Shown: positions 44,092 through 53,944 of the stretch, piece after piece
How the letters are laid out: each line of letters starts with the position of its first letter
How positions within the stretch are numbered: the first letter of the stretch is position 1
Assembly: GCA_037893245.1 (NCBI GenBank)
Contig: JBAIAA010000258.1
Location: 620,001-684,000, forward strand
DNA length: 64,000 nucleotides
Origin: Crossaster papposus
Taxonomy: Eukaryota; Echinodermata; Asteroidea; Velatida; Solasteridae
Direction: 5' to 3'
Notes under the pieces: generated by a model
Told to the model about the DNA's origin: nothing
Database searches by the model: none
What the model saw: the letters and a program-made list of their open reading frames with translations, nothing else
Translations under genes and position numbers: made by a program

Positions 44092-45158
44092 GACAAAGGC
44101 CTTTTTAGGCTAACAACATGATCCATTGCAGTTGCCTTCAACTTAATGTGTTTGTATTTTCTGTGTGAGTGGGTAAACTGTTTACCGAGTTAAATGTACC
44201 AACAACAAGAGCAATTTAATTGCAAGCACTGAACCACGAACAAGAAATCTAAACTTCATCTGGACATGCATGAAATTTCTGTTGTTCTCATCAACAAATG
44301 CTACTTGTTAATTTTTTAACACACAGAAAAGTAAAAGTGTTTTTGTTTTTATTAAGTGTAAAAGCTCAACCATGCAAAATATCTAAAGTTGTTCGGCAGT
44401 GTGTTTTTGTAAACTACAGGCTACATGCATATATGTGGACATACATCATGATCATGCAGACACCGAGTTCCTCACACTCGCATGTGTAAAATCTACATGT
44501 ATGTGTTGTAATTGGGCAAACCACTGACAGAGATATTTGACGACTAGTTCAAACAAAACTCGAAGGCTTACAGAATCAAATGCTGAAAGGAAAACGTTTG
44601 CCATAATGACAAGAAATGGTTTGATTACTCATCATTGCTTTGCCACAACACTTGGCTTATGCAGTCTAGAAAACACAGAAACACCCCCTAAAACTATAGC
44701 AAATACTTTCACAAGCAAAACAAAATGAACAAACTGGTTATTTAATAAACACCCTATGCCATTGCCAAATGCTATCTCCAAACCGCCGTGTGTTCCTCTG
44801 TACTGTGTTTAATAATGTAGTGTTAAAACGGTAAATACAGTCACAACAACACTCACAGACTACTGAAAAAATCCCCCCAAAAACGTTATTTTACAGTCAC
44901 AAATTCCAATAAAAAACGGTCAGAAATACCTCTAAAACCTTCTCATAGATTTCCAATGGAGGCTAGTAAAAAATCTTGACAGATTTGCATGGAAAAGGAT
45001 ATGATTTCTGCAGGTTTTTTGTCGTGCTGTTTTTCTAATGCATGCACATGCACCGTGCGGCATGGTATATCAAAAAGTCTGGTGCCTAGTAACTTAACAT
45101 TGAGTGTGTGTACGCACCAGGCTAGTCTGAAATCCCGTGTTATTGTGCAGTAAGTGGA
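44092..45158. other. No gene seen
   Basis: AT-rich flank between the CAGGCCT element and element 2. Short open frames show no family motif. Confidence 0.4.
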
Positions 45159-45163
45159 CATAC
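45159..45163. repeat. Target-site duplication, left (CATAC)
   Basis: Same five bases at 60,809-60,813, directly outside the right end. Confidence 0.85.
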
Positions 45164-45300
45164 AGTAGTAGGGATATGCCGATTGTAGACCAAATCTTAA
45201 AAACTCAATTTAGTCTGATAACAAATAAAACTCACAAAAAACTAGTTTTATTTATCTTGCGAGAATCTTGCGAGCGCCCTCTATGGGTTAAATTAAAAAA
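45164..45300 (+). repeat. Element 2 left TIR
   Basis: Matches the reverse complement of 60,668-60,808 with a few substitutions and small indels. Ends with GCGCCCTCTATGGGTTAAATT, a motif repeated several times near the right end. Confidence 0.92.
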
Positions 45301-45343
45301 CAATAAATGACCAATTTTGTGTATCTTGGTTTACTCTCAATAA

Positions 45344-48300
45344 AATTTAAATAAAAAAATTATTATAATACTTACAACACCAATAGGATACGGACGTTGG
45401 TCTAAATCAACCTTGCAAAAATATGTAGAGCGAAATAATATCACGATCTCAGGGCGGAGCCTACGCCGGAACTATATCGACGCCATTAGAATAGAGGAGA
45501 ATAAATATAAAAACTTGAATCGCAAGAAACTCGATGAGCTCAAACAAATCATAGACGACCAAGAGTTACAATTTACACCAACTGGTAAACGAGGCCGATT
45601 TTTACGAAAGGATTTAATTTCAGCGATTAAATCGTATAAAAACCCCGATAGCTTCAGAGAGGCAGATTTTCAAGTACATAGAGCTTTTGGTAACAGTTAT
45701 AGAAACTGGGAGCTGACGCCTAGGTTGTTTAACAACGACGTAGAGCAATTCTTTAATACACACGTGAAGCAGATTGAAAAAATTGTTACGTCGGAGCTGA
45801 GAGATCTATCGACCATAAAAGTTCAATTAGGATTTAAAGCGAAATACGATAAAACAAATCAAGACGGCTTAGTAGAAACCAGCGCTTTTACCTTTTTTAG
45901 TAAAAAGCTAGTTGTTTTAAACGAGAGTCAGATAAAACAAACAGTAAAAGATCAAATCTTTAAAATAAAAGAAAAACACGCCAAAAATACGAGACAAGGA
46001 TCGGGTTGGAGCCTCGTTAAAATACTCGCGTTTTATATCAACATCGACCGATATAACCCTATGAGTGGAAACTCTTATATAGAATTACCGCCTTTTTTTG
46101 TAAACAAAAAGGCTTTTATTAACGTCAGAAACAAAGACAACGAATGTTTACGGTGGTGTTTGAGAGCCGCTCTCGGCAAGTATACCGACAAAATAAAACA
46201 ACGTGTAAAAGACAAACCCGATTTTAAAATCCACGAAGACAGACCATCAATTTATGATAAAAACGATGGATTAAATTTTAAAGACGTAGACTTTCCCGTT
46301 CGAATCAATCAAATAGAAAAGATAGAGAGACAAAACAATCTTAGTATAAATGTGTTTGCGTACGAAGAGGCTGAAGAAGTACGACCGTTATATTTATCTA
46401 AAAACGCCAACGACCCCACAGTCATAAATCTGCTGTTGTTTTCCTCAGGCAAAACGAATCACTATTGTTGGATAAAACATATATCTAGAATATTTGTTAA
46501 CCAAACGAAACACCAGCATAAAACATACGTCTGTTTCAGATGTTTGGCGCACTACAACACACGAGACAAGTTGGACAGGCATACGCAAGATTGCGAGGGA
46601 ATAGATGTGCCACCATCTAAGGCCGTCTTTCCAAAAGGTTTTAACGACGACCCTCCGATATTAAAATTTAAAAATCACAAGTTTGCGCAAGACGCACCTT
46701 TTGTCATTTACGCCGACTTTGAATCGATATTAAAAAAATTAAAACCTCAAGAGGCAAACACGCAGGAGACTCAAGTTCACAAAGCTTGCGGTTATTCGTT
46801 GATCGCTTTAAGGTGCGACGGTAAAGTTAAATTTCAAGAGACCTATAGAGGAACAGATGCCGTGACCAAGTTCTTAGACTCGGCGTTGCGTTTAAGATAC
46901 AAAGTAAACAAAGTTTTTAAAAACCCCAAACCCATAGACTTTACCACAAGTAACAACATCGGCCACCAAAACACGGACACGTGTTGGATTTGCGAGAAGT
47001 CAATATACCCCAACTACTATTTAAACTGTCAGTGCCCTATACCGAAAGAACCTCGCACTAACGAAGAAAAGGAAGAATATTGGTACGTAAACAAAAAAGG
47101 ATTTAAAGAGTCAAAGTGTCTAAAGTGTAAAAAGCGTATCAACAAATTTAGAAAGGTGAGAGATCACTGCCATATCACAGGCAAATACAGAGGAGCCGCG
47201 CACGCTTATTGCAATCTAAAACTGCAGGTGGTGCCCAAGAAAACCCCAATACCCGTCATCTTTCACAATTTACAAAATTACGACGCTCATTTAATCATGC
47301 AAGGTTTGTCTAATACTAAAAAAAATATCAATTTTATTCCCAGCAACTCGGAAAAATACATTTCGTTTTCGATCGGTAATCTGAGATTTATAGACTCGTT
47401 TAAATTTATGGCAACGTCGTTGGATAGACTAGTCAACGCGTGTCCCAAAGAGGCGTTTACTCTACTCAGAGAACGCTATAAAGATCAAAATGTCGACCTG
47501 CTCTTACAAAAAGGTGTTTACCCGTATGAGTATATGGACTCGTTCGATAAGTTTGAAGAGACGAGCTTACCAAGCATCGACGAGTTTTATAGCAGCCTCA
47601 AAAACTCGAATATCTCGCAAGACGATTATTCTAAGGCTCAACAAGTGTGGAACGAATTTAACGTCAAAAACTTGGGCGAATATCACGACTTATATGTGAC
47701 AACCGACGTGTTACTTTTGGCAGGTGTGTTTGAAAATTTTAGAAAAATTTGTAAAAAGAACTATAAGTTAGATCCCGCTAACTATTATACCTCTCCTGGG
47801 TTATCGTGGGACGCGCTATTAAAACACTCGGGAGTCGAGCTCGAGTTATTGGAAGACTTCGACAAACATCTGTTTTTTGAAAAAGCAAAAAGAGGAGGAC
47901 TATCGAGCGTGGGTAGTTCTAGGTACTACAAAGCAAACAATAAATATCTACCCGATTTTAAAACGGACGAGCCATCAACTTACATCATGTATCTTGACGC
48001 CAACAATTTGTATGGTTGGGCCATGAGTCAATATTTACCCTACGCCGATTTTGAATGGGTAAAACCCAAAGAATTTACGACGGAAAGCATTATGTCAATC
48101 TCAGAAACGTCCGATATAGGGTGTCTGTTGGAGGTAGACTTAGATTACCCCAACGCTTTGCACGATTGGCACAATGATTTTCCGCTAGCCCCCGAAAATA
48201 TCAAAGTACCCAAAGAGTGGTTATCTGAGTATCAACTGGGGTTGTTAACCGGTCTGAACGAATCTAAATTAATAGCCACTCTATACAACAGACGTAAATA

Positions 48301-49150
48301 TGTCTTGCACTACAAATCGTTACAACAGTATCTCAATCTTGGATTACGACTCAAAAAAGTACATCGCGTATTAAAATTTAAGCAAGCGCCTTGGATGAAA
48401 GAGTACATAGACAAAAACACTCGACTAAGAGCTAAAGCAACGTCCGACTTTGAAAAGGACTTTTTTAAGCTCATGAACAACAGCGTTTTTGGAAAGACGA
48501 TGGAAAACGTGAGAAATAGAACGGACGCGTTTTTGCTCAGAGACGACCAAGTTTCCAAATATAAAGCGTTGGTGCGTAAACCGAGCTATAAAAATACGAC
48601 GATTTTTACCGATTGCAATCTATCGTTTATCGAAATGTATAAGACCAAGACGCTATTAAACAAACCTATTTATGCGGGAGTGAGTATTTTAGACCTCTCA
48701 AAAACTCTCATGTACGACTTTTATTATAACCACCTCAAAGAGACCTATAGAGACCGAGTAGGGTTACTTTATACCGATACGGACAGTCTACTCTTGAGCG
48801 TTGAGACAGACGATGTTTATGAAGATATACAAAAAGACTCTGACTTGTATGACCTGTCAAACTACGATTCCTCTCACAACATCTATGACTCTAAAAACAA
48901 AAAGGTCATCGGTAAATTTAAAGACGAGTTTGGTGGAAAACCAGTCAGCGAATGCGTTTGCTTAAGACCAAAGATGTACTCGATTTTAACCTCTGACTCT
49001 AACCTTAAAAAAGCCAAAGGGGTCACAAAGTCGGTCACCGACAACAAATTAAGTCACGAGCGTTATCTCGACTGTCTCAAAAAAAAAAGAATCTCAGCTA
49101 GACACGATGACGTACATCAGATCAAAAAATCACGCGTTATACACCATTGA
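45344..49150 (+). CDS. Element 2 protein-primed family B DNA polymerase
   Basis: Over 1,245 codons. No ATG precedes the conserved N-terminal start (IGYGRWSKSTLQKYVE); the frame is open from 45,344, and an ACACCAATAG|GATACGG acceptor at 45,386 suggests a spliced upstream exon. Landmarks (residues counted from 45,413): Cys/His finger CFRCLAHYNTRDKLDRH (about 372), exo I YADFES (432), DHCHITGKYRG (583), exo II LQNYDAHL (619), exo III YVTTDVLLL (761), motif A YLDANNLYGWAMS (859), motif B KLMNNSVFGKT (1019), motif C YTDTDS (1120). All catalytic residues are present. The frame ends 60 bases past an A10 run (49,079-49,088); the conserved C-terminus, ending in a YILSNGTSTLAFGHYK-like reading, is in the next frame to a stop near 49,273. 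So the last 60 or so codons are split off by an indel or a sequencing error. Confidence 0.93.
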   Translation, partial: NLNKKIIIILTTPIGYGRWSKSTLQKYVERNNITISGRSLRRNYIDAIRIEENKYKNLNRKKLDELKQIIDDQELQFTPTGKRGRFLRKDLISAIKSYKNPDSFREADFQVHRAFGNSYRNWELTPRLFNNDVEQFFNTHVKQIEKIVTSELRDLSTIKVQLGFKAKYDKTNQDGLVETSAFTFFSKKLVVLNESQIKQTVKDQIFKIKEKHAKNTRQGSGWSLVKILAFYINIDRYNPMSGNSYIELPPFFVNKKAFINVRNKDNECLRWCLRAALGKYTDKIKQRVKDKPDFKIHEDRPSIYDKNDGLNFKDVDFPVRINQIEKIERQNNLSINVFAYEEAEEVRPLYLSKNANDPTVINLLLFSSGKTNHYCWIKHISRIFVNQTKHQHKTYVCFRCLAHYNTRDKLDRHTQDCEGIDVPPSKAVFPKGFNDDPPILKFKNHKFAQDAPFVIYADFESILKKLKPQEANTQETQVHKACGYSLIALRCDGKVKFQETYRGTDAVTKFLDSALRLRYKVNKVFKNPKPIDFTTSNNIGHQNTDTCWICEKSIYPNYYLNCQCPIPKEPRTNEEKEEYWYVNKKGFKESKCLKCKKRINKFRKVRDHCHITGKYRGAAHAYCNLKLQVVPKKTPIPVIFHNLQNYDAHLIMQGLSNTKKNINFIPSNSEKYISFSIGNLRFIDSFKFMATSLDRLVNACPKEAFTLLRERYKDQNVDLLLQKGVYPYEYMDSFDKFEETSLPSIDEFYSSLKNSNISQDDYSKAQQVWNEFNVKNLGEYHDLYVTTDVLLLAGVFENFRKICKKNYKLDPANYYTSPGLSWDALLKHSGVELELLEDFDKHLFFEKAKRGGLSSVGSSRYYKANNKYLPDFKTDEPSTYIMYLDANNLYGWAMSQYLPYADFEWVKPKEFTTESIMSISETSDIGCLLEVDLDYPNALHDWHNDFPLAPENIKVPKEWLSEYQLGLLTGLNESKLIATLYNRRKYVLHYKSLQQYLNLGLRLKKVHRVLKFKQAPWMKEYIDKNTRLRAKATSDFEKDFFKLMNNSVFGKTMENVRNRTDAFLLRDDQVSKYKALVRKPSYKNTTIFTDCNLSFIEMYKTKTLLNKPIYAGVSILDLSKTLMYDFYYNHLKETYRDRVGLLYTDTDSLLLSVETDDVYEDIQKDSDLYDLSNYDSSHNIYDSKNKKVIGKFKDEFGGKPVSECVCLRPKMYSILTSDSNLKKAKGVTKSVTDNKLSHERYLDCLKKKRISARHDDVHQIKKSRVIHH

Positions 49151-49231
49151 GCAAAACAAACTGTCGTTGAGCCCGTTAGACACAAAGCGGTATATACTCT
49201 CGAACGGAACGTCTACTCTAGCTTTTGGTCA

Positions 49232-50227
49232 CTATAAACTAGGAGGTAACTCGGTGTCTGGTGGAACGACTTGAAGCTCTTGACTAACGAAACTTCGATT
49301 GGGACCTTTTTTGAGATAATAAAGAGTGGGCTGGTTGTCTACTTTGATCGCGCGATCCAACCCAAAAACCTCGAGACTCCAAATAGGATCGGTCGCTCGC
49401 CTGCGTTCTCCTCCCTCTAACTCACCAGGCGCGTAAAGATATCTAAAAATATCGCCTTTTCTCACCAACTCTTTTTCTACACCTGGAGAAGAACTGATTT
49501 GACGAACTTGCGTTTCTTGCATGGCGAGCTTAGGAGTTAGTGGCTCGTAATCTTCCGTAGTTATCAATCTGGTGGTTTCACCGTTTAACGCCTCAATCAC
49601 GTCGGGCAATCGTTTAACCCAGAGTCGCGATCTCTCCGTCGGATTAACAATCTCTGCAGCGTATTGATGGCCGAACAATCTCTCTGCCAAAGTCCTGTTA
49701 AATCTTTCGACCACTGCCTGCGCTCTGTGGTTGCCCGGTTCCCCCACTTGTATCGCGACTTTTTTCTCCTCCAGTTGCTTTTTAAAAGCACCGTGAAATT
49801 CTTTACCCGCGTCTACTTTTAACAGCTTGGGCCAAGTCAAAGGTGACCTAGCGTAAACTCGAGATAAAGCGTCGGCCACTTGGGTACTCGTCTTGTTGGT
49901 CAAAGGTTCGGCCTCTTTAAAACGCGTGGCTACGTCTACGACCGTCATCGCGTAATTGTATTCTTTTTTACCGACTTTATCGTAAGGTAAAAATAACAAG
50001 TCTATCTGGTGCATTTCGTTTGGCACAGCCATGGACTTGTTTAAACTCGTAGGCCGGGGTATATATGAGGGAGGCGGTAAATAAATTTGCCACAACGCTT
50101 GTTTTCTTAACCAATTTCTGGTTTCTTTTTTGGACGCGCCCGTTTTTTTAGCTAATTTTACAACCGCGCCTTCACCCTTCCAATAACCGGCGGGGCTGTA
50201 ATACACTTTTTTAAACTTTGTTTCCAT
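49232..50227 (-). CDS. Element 2 retrovirus-type integrase
   Basis: 331 residues. An N-terminal helical part (AGYWKGEGAVVKLAKKTGAS) and IYLPPP step precede the catalytic core: Asp76 (HQIDLLFLPYD), Asp139 (LLKVDAGKEF) and Glu174 (AVVERFNRTLAER), the DDE triad with 34 residues between the last two. The C-terminal part has an SH3-like region (VRKGDIFRYLYAPGE) but no chromodomain, unlike element 1. It would integrate the element with the observed 5-base duplication. The gene is intact and its end overlaps, tail to tail, the shifted C-terminus of PolB. Confidence 0.93.
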   Translation of the reverse strand: METKFKKVYYSPAGYWKGEGAVVKLAKKTGASKKETRNWLRKQALWQIYLPPPSYIPRPTSLNKSMAVPNEMHQIDLLFLPYDKVGKKEYNYAMTVVDVATRFKEAEPLTNKTSTQVADALSRVYARSPLTWPKLLKVDAGKEFHGAFKKQLEEKKVAIQVGEPGNHRAQAVVERFNRTLAERLFGHQYAAEIVNPTERSRLWVKRLPDVIEALNGETTRLITTEDYEPLTPKLAMQETQVRQISSSPGVEKELVRKGDIFRYLYAPGELEGGERRRATDPIWSLEVFGLDRAIKVDNQPTLYYLKKGPNRSFVSQELQVVPPDTELPPSL

Positions 50228-50245
50228 TTAACTTAACTAAACAAA

Positions 50246-50674
50246 CTAAACAAACTTATAAACTAAAAAACCTACCAACGCAGTTCCTCCCAAAACAAAC
50301 GCCAACTCGCCGGTCTTTTGATCTTCGCTAGGTGCGTAAAAATCAGCTAGAGTGGGCTCATGCTGCAGGCTCACGGGTACTCGTGCGTTTGAGCGAGTAA
50401 CCGAGTTGTATTCTCTGAGAGCCTCGTCTATACTTTCAAAAGTCCTTTGAGCCTTTGCTTGTTTTTTGAGTCGATCGTTTAACCAATCGAGATACTTTGT
50501 CCTCGCTCTTTCCCAATTGTTTTTTGCCGTTGCCAGTTTTTCTAAAGCCAAGTCGTGTCTCTTGCGCTCTTCGTCTTGTTTTTGTTGTTTCATGCTCGAA
50601 AATAAAATTTTTAATCCCGTGAAAGCTAAAGCGTTAACTATTGCGCCTCCGATCATCATAGCGATGCTAGCCAT
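50246..50674 (-). CDS. Element 2 membrane-anchored coiled-coil protein, lineage-specific
   Basis: 142 residues: an N-terminal hydrophobic helix (MMIGGAIVNALAFTG), a charged helical segment (EERKRHDLALEKLATAKNNWERARTK region), a variable linker, and a C-terminal transmembrane helix (LAFVLGGTALVGFLVYKF). The MIGGAxxNAxAFTG start and RHDxAxExL step recur in related virus-like elements of aquatic animals, in my recollection. Function unknown; probably a virion membrane or scaffold protein. It lies 19 bases upstream of the integrase on the same strand. Confidence 0.7.
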   Translation of the reverse strand: MASIAMMIGGAIVNALAFTGLKILFSSMKQQKQDEERKRHDLALEKLATAKNNWERARTKYLDWLNDRLKKQAKAQRTFESIDEALREYNSVTRSNARVPVSLQHEPTLADFYAPSEDQKTGELAFVLGGTALVGFLVYKFV

Positions 50675-50712
50675 TTTTATAAAAAACGAAAAAAAAAAAA
50701 ATATCTATAAAA

Positions 50713-52008
50713 ATGGACTTAGATTTCAAGAGTCTAGAAGTAGTAGTTAACTCGGTCGACCGCGGTTCTTTTATGGCTACTTTTCCAGATCTATTTAGCG
50801 ACTATAAGTTACCCGATGTTAAAACGGACGAGGTAATAAACAGATGGAAAACACAACCGATGACGTTTTATCAAAATCAACTTAATTTTGCCATTTGGTG
50901 TAGTACCACCGGAGCCGGTTTAGGGTGGGATCTTATTGATTCGATCGATCCTCTGACGAGCGCCGTATACAGATTTCACGTTTATTTTACCGTTAGAAAA
51001 ATATTAGAGTTTCTCAAATGTCCTATTTTGAACGACGGCGTGTTTAATGCCGTAGACAACAACGTAGATCGCGGGTCTTATATCGACGCGTGTAGATTTT
51101 ATTCTACGGATCCTAAAAATACTTGGATACAGACTGTAGATCTCTACTCGGGCGGATTGGGGCAGGCTTATGCTTGGGGTAAACCTTTGGGAGATTACGA
51201 TACCACGGACTTGGGTATTAGTTACGGTAAATACGCGGGAGGAACTAAAATGGGGTTTGGCCCCTCACAACCTCCAGGAGGATCTGGACGTTACAGCTCT
51301 CAAACGGTGACAAATTTGACGCAAGACGACGCCGTTGGCTCGGCGTGGAAACGTTTTATAAACCAAGAGTCTCACTTTTCCGACGTCGGCATACAAAAAA
51401 TAAACGAATCTATCAGGGCGTATGTTTACGCTCTGCTGGGGGCCCAGGCACAAACAAAAACTAGTATTTTAACTCCGGGTACGGGGCTCGACGCCCAAAC
51501 CCAGTTTGTTAATATCGTAGAAGGTTTGATATCGTCTCCGACCGATCTGGAAGAATCTATAACCCAATTTCAAGATTCGCTGCAATACGCCAGGAGTTCG
51601 TTAAACTTTGTGTTGGCGAAAGGATTATATCTCGTGCCTTCGAACATGCAATTGAGGGTCGGAACCCACGAAGGATATAACAACAATATACAGATTGCGA
51701 CTGCTGAGTTGGTGTTGGGATTAAACTCGAAGATAAACTCAAACATACCACCAACGCCAACTCTCGCAGTCGTTGACCCACCACCCTTCCCTACTCCCGC
51801 GCCAACTCTCGCAGTCGTTGACCCACCACCCTTCCCTACTCCCGCGCCAACTCTCGCAGTCGTTGACCCAGCACCACCCACGATCGAGTCTGAAGAAAAC
51901 GCAGTCAGAGATCCTCACGAATACGAAAAAACTTCGCTGATTGTCGGTACTTTAGCCATAGCGGGTATAGGATACCTGCTTTTAGACCTGTACGAGTCTG
52001 CGCGTTAA
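50713..52008 (+). CDS. Element 2 lineage-specific structural-type protein with C-terminal anchor
   Basis: 431 residues. The conserved body contains NFAIWCSTTGAGLGWDLI, VYRFHVYFTVRKIL, NNVDRGSYIDACRFY and SGGLGQAYAWG. A three-fold 15-residue repeat of PTLAVVDPPPFPTPA type follows (51,757-51,870), then a transmembrane helix (LIVGTLAIAGIGYLLLDL). The repeat units are nearly identical at DNA level, indicating recent expansion. Related proteins occur beside capsid genes in similar elements (family recollection). Likely a minor virion or host-contact protein; not proven. It is transcribed divergently from 50,674. Confidence 0.7.
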   Translation: MDLDFKSLEVVVNSVDRGSFMATFPDLFSDYKLPDVKTDEVINRWKTQPMTFYQNQLNFAIWCSTTGAGLGWDLIDSIDPLTSAVYRFHVYFTVRKILEFLKCPILNDGVFNAVDNNVDRGSYIDACRFYSTDPKNTWIQTVDLYSGGLGQAYAWGKPLGDYDTTDLGISYGKYAGGTKMGFGPSQPPGGSGRYSSQTVTNLTQDDAVGSAWKRFINQESHFSDVGIQKINESIRAYVYALLGAQAQTKTSILTPGTGLDAQTQFVNIVEGLISSPTDLEESITQFQDSLQYARSSLNFVLAKGLYLVPSNMQLRVGTHEGYNNNIQIATAELVLGLNSKINSNIPPTPTLAVVDPPPFPTPAPTLAVVDPPPFPTPAPTLAVVDPAPPTIESEENAVRDPHEYEKTSLIVGTLAIAGIGYLLLDLYESAR

Positions 52009-52081
52009 AAGTAAAAAAAAAAGCCTTCTGTTAGCTACCAGTTTAGGGGTGGCTAACAGAAGGCTTTTTTTTATTACTTTT
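52007..52081. terminator. Hairpin between convergent genes
   Basis: AGCCTTCTGTTAGCTACC (52,022-52,039) pairs with 52,048-52,065 with one G-U equivalent, and A/T-rich flanks (AAAAGTAAAAA...TTTATTACTTTT) extend the stem to nearly fill the 71-base gap between the stop codons at 52,008 and 52,080. It is probably a transcript end signal working in both directions. Confidence 0.75.
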
Positions 52082-53312
52082 AACCAAGACGCTTTTGTAA
52101 ATAAACAAAAATTAAAGTTCCGACTCCCACTATAAGGGTCCACACGTGTTCTCCCAACCATCCGGCGGTTTTACTCAAGACGTTAAATATCCAACTCGCT
52201 ATACCACCTAAAATTCCGGGCAAGGCGTTGAATAAGCGAGAGCCTAGTTTAGCGAGCACGTTTGACAAGTGTTTTAGTTGCGACTGTATCCATTCTTTTA
52301 CGTTGGTGGCGTTAGACGGTGGTGATGGTGAGGGAGGGAAGGGTGTGGGTGTGGGTGGCGCACCGACAGACAAAACGCTCTTTACTATCAAACCGATAGC
52401 CAAACTAAACGCCGTCAAAATAGCCGTTACGGTCACACCTTGTTCTCTAAACAACGTTCTAATTTTTTCTCCCAAGGTCTCGTTGCTATCTAACATCCTC
52501 GTAATCGTTTCTTTGATTCTGTTCATCTGACTTCTGAGGTTTTTTTCGTCGGTAGACGCGGCTTCTAATCTAGCCGATTTTTCCAACCTTAAGTCTTCTA
52601 ATCTCTCTCTCATTTCTGCCGTGGAACCGTCGGCGAGTGCCGCTTCGGTTGAGACTATCTCATCTTCGACGTGTCTGAGGCGCGCTAAATTTAGTTCTAA
52701 GTTGCCTCTCATCGTTTGAAGAGTTTTGTCTAAACCCAAGATCTCTCTCATGGGTAAGCCCGTTTCTCGTTCTTCGATAAAACTGGTTTCTTGTTCAAAA
52801 GTTTCGAGAATTTCGCTTATAGCGTCGGCCGCTTCTGGAAGATCTTGTATCGGGATAGACTCTGTATTCTCTTCAAGTCGTTTTTTTTGTTTTTTACTAA
52901 ATGGATTTACTTTATAATCTTTAAAACCTAATTCGTTTCTAATAAAATCTACACCAGAATTTATTTCGATGGAACTTAATGCTAAAAATTTATCGGGTTT
53001 GTTTTTGTACGATAATTGTACTTCTACTTCGTCGTTTTCAAAAAATAACGTGTTATTTTTTACTACGAATCTTTCCCATTGCGGAATTATTTCATATTGT
53101 TTTTGTCCTTGACTTTTGTAGAAACTTTCGACTCTTGGACTATACCTAAACATACGGTTCCCTCGTTCTATGGTATCCTCACGGGCTTGAACAACGGCTG
53201 GATCTAACGCCGTTTCGTTGTAGATGGAGTAATCGTTTATATCCAATTCTACCTCGTTGTCTTCTTCCTCGTGGTCTTCTACAGGTTCAAACAAATCTCC
53301 ACCTTCAGCCAT
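52080..53312 (-). CDS. Element 2 coiled-coil membrane protein, lineage-specific
   Basis: 410 residues: an acidic start, a FYKSQGQKQYEIIPQWERFV region, an SIPIQDLPEAADAISEIL helix, ETGLPMREILGLDKTLQTMRG, a long coiled coil (about 190-280), EKIRTLFREQGVTVTAILTAFSLA (amphipathic or membrane helix), a Pro-rich linker, then LPGILGGIASWIFNVLSKTAG and a final transmembrane helix (WTLIVGVGTLIFVYL). The FREQGVTxxxILTAFS step is strongly conserved in this family in aquatic animal virus-like elements (recollection). Function unknown; virion membrane or fusion-like role is conceivable, not shown. Confidence 0.7.
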   Translation of the reverse strand: MAEGGDLFEPVEDHEEEDNEVELDINDYSIYNETALDPAVVQAREDTIERGNRMFRYSPRVESFYKSQGQKQYEIIPQWERFVVKNNTLFFENDEVEVQLSYKNKPDKFLALSSIEINSGVDFIRNELGFKDYKVNPFSKKQKKRLEENTESIPIQDLPEAADAISEILETFEQETSFIEERETGLPMREILGLDKTLQTMRGNLELNLARLRHVEDEIVSTEAALADGSTAEMRERLEDLRLEKSARLEAASTDEKNLRSQMNRIKETITRMLDSNETLGEKIRTLFREQGVTVTAILTAFSLAIGLIVKSVLSVGAPPTPTPFPPSPSPPSNATNVKEWIQSQLKHLSNVLAKLGSRLFNALPGILGGIASWIFNVLSKTAGWLGEHVWTLIVGVGTLIFVYLQKRLG

Positions 53313-53325
53313 TTATATAAACGAA

Positions 53326-53556
53326 TTAAAGTTTTAAAATATTTGGTGGAAGTATATTTTGCGATACCAGCCAGGTTTTTACGTACATCGATCCGCTTAT
53401 CGTAGCCGTTAATTTCGCTACATCTTCCACGCTCAACTTGTCGAGATCGGCCGGTTTGATCTTCAACAGTTTTTTACTAAACATGGTAAATCCTACGCTT
53501 AACATAGAGATGATAGCGGCGTGATAGAGATTGTTGACGATGCTATTAGTATCCAT
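53326..53556 (-). CDS. Element 2 small membrane protein
   Basis: 76 residues, with an N-terminal hydrophobic helix (HAAIISMLSVGFTMFSKK), then LLKIKPADLDKLSVEDVAKL and a second weakly hydrophobic helix. It ends 13 bases before the start of the coiled-coil protein gene. The KKLLKIxPAxLD pattern recurs in related elements (recollection). Function unknown. Confidence 0.65.
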   Translation of the reverse strand: MDTNSIVNNLYHAAIISMLSVGFTMFSKKLLKIKPADLDKLSVEDVAKLTATISGSMYVKTWLVSQNILPPNILKL

Positions 53557-53650
53557 TTATAATTGCTATATATATTTTTTTTAATTTTTTATTCCATTTC
53601 TACAAAATTTGAAGGTGGTTTCTCCTTTGGGCTCTCTTGGGCTGGCTGTG

Positions 53651-53944
53651 TTAGAGGTTGCGGTTTTGGTGGTGAGACTCTCTGGCTCCATTATAGAGTC
53701 CTCCTAAAACTACAACAACCACCAGCGACAACGGCCCAACTGTCGCGTACGAAGAAGGAGGAGTAGTTTTTACGTCTATATTTTGCATCTTGACAATTTG
53801 TTCTTTTCTCTTTTTGTTGTGTTCCGCTAATGCCTTGCCTTGTTTTACTCTACCGGGATTTTTAGTTTTAGTCGTCACCGTCTGTATTTTTGAGACTTTT
53901 AGAGTCTCTGGTTGAAGAGGGTTCGAGCTCTCTGGTTGACTCAT
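53651..53944 (-). CDS. Element 2 basic protein with transmembrane segment
   Basis: 97 residues: a Lys/Arg-rich region (TKTKNPGRVKQGKALAEHNKKRKEQIVK) followed by a hydrophobic helix (VGPLSLVVVVVLGGLY). The NPxRVxQGKxLAExNxxxKE pattern is characteristic of small proteins in related elements (recollection). Its start codon lies inside the 3' end of the next gene (76-base overlap), so the two are probably expressed from one transcript region. Function unknown; possible DNA or membrane tether. Confidence 0.65.
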   Translation of the reverse strand: MSQPESSNPLQPETLKVSKIQTVTTKTKNPGRVKQGKALAEHNKKRKEQIVKMQNIDVKTTPPSSYATVGPLSLVVVVVLGGLYNGARESHHQNRNL

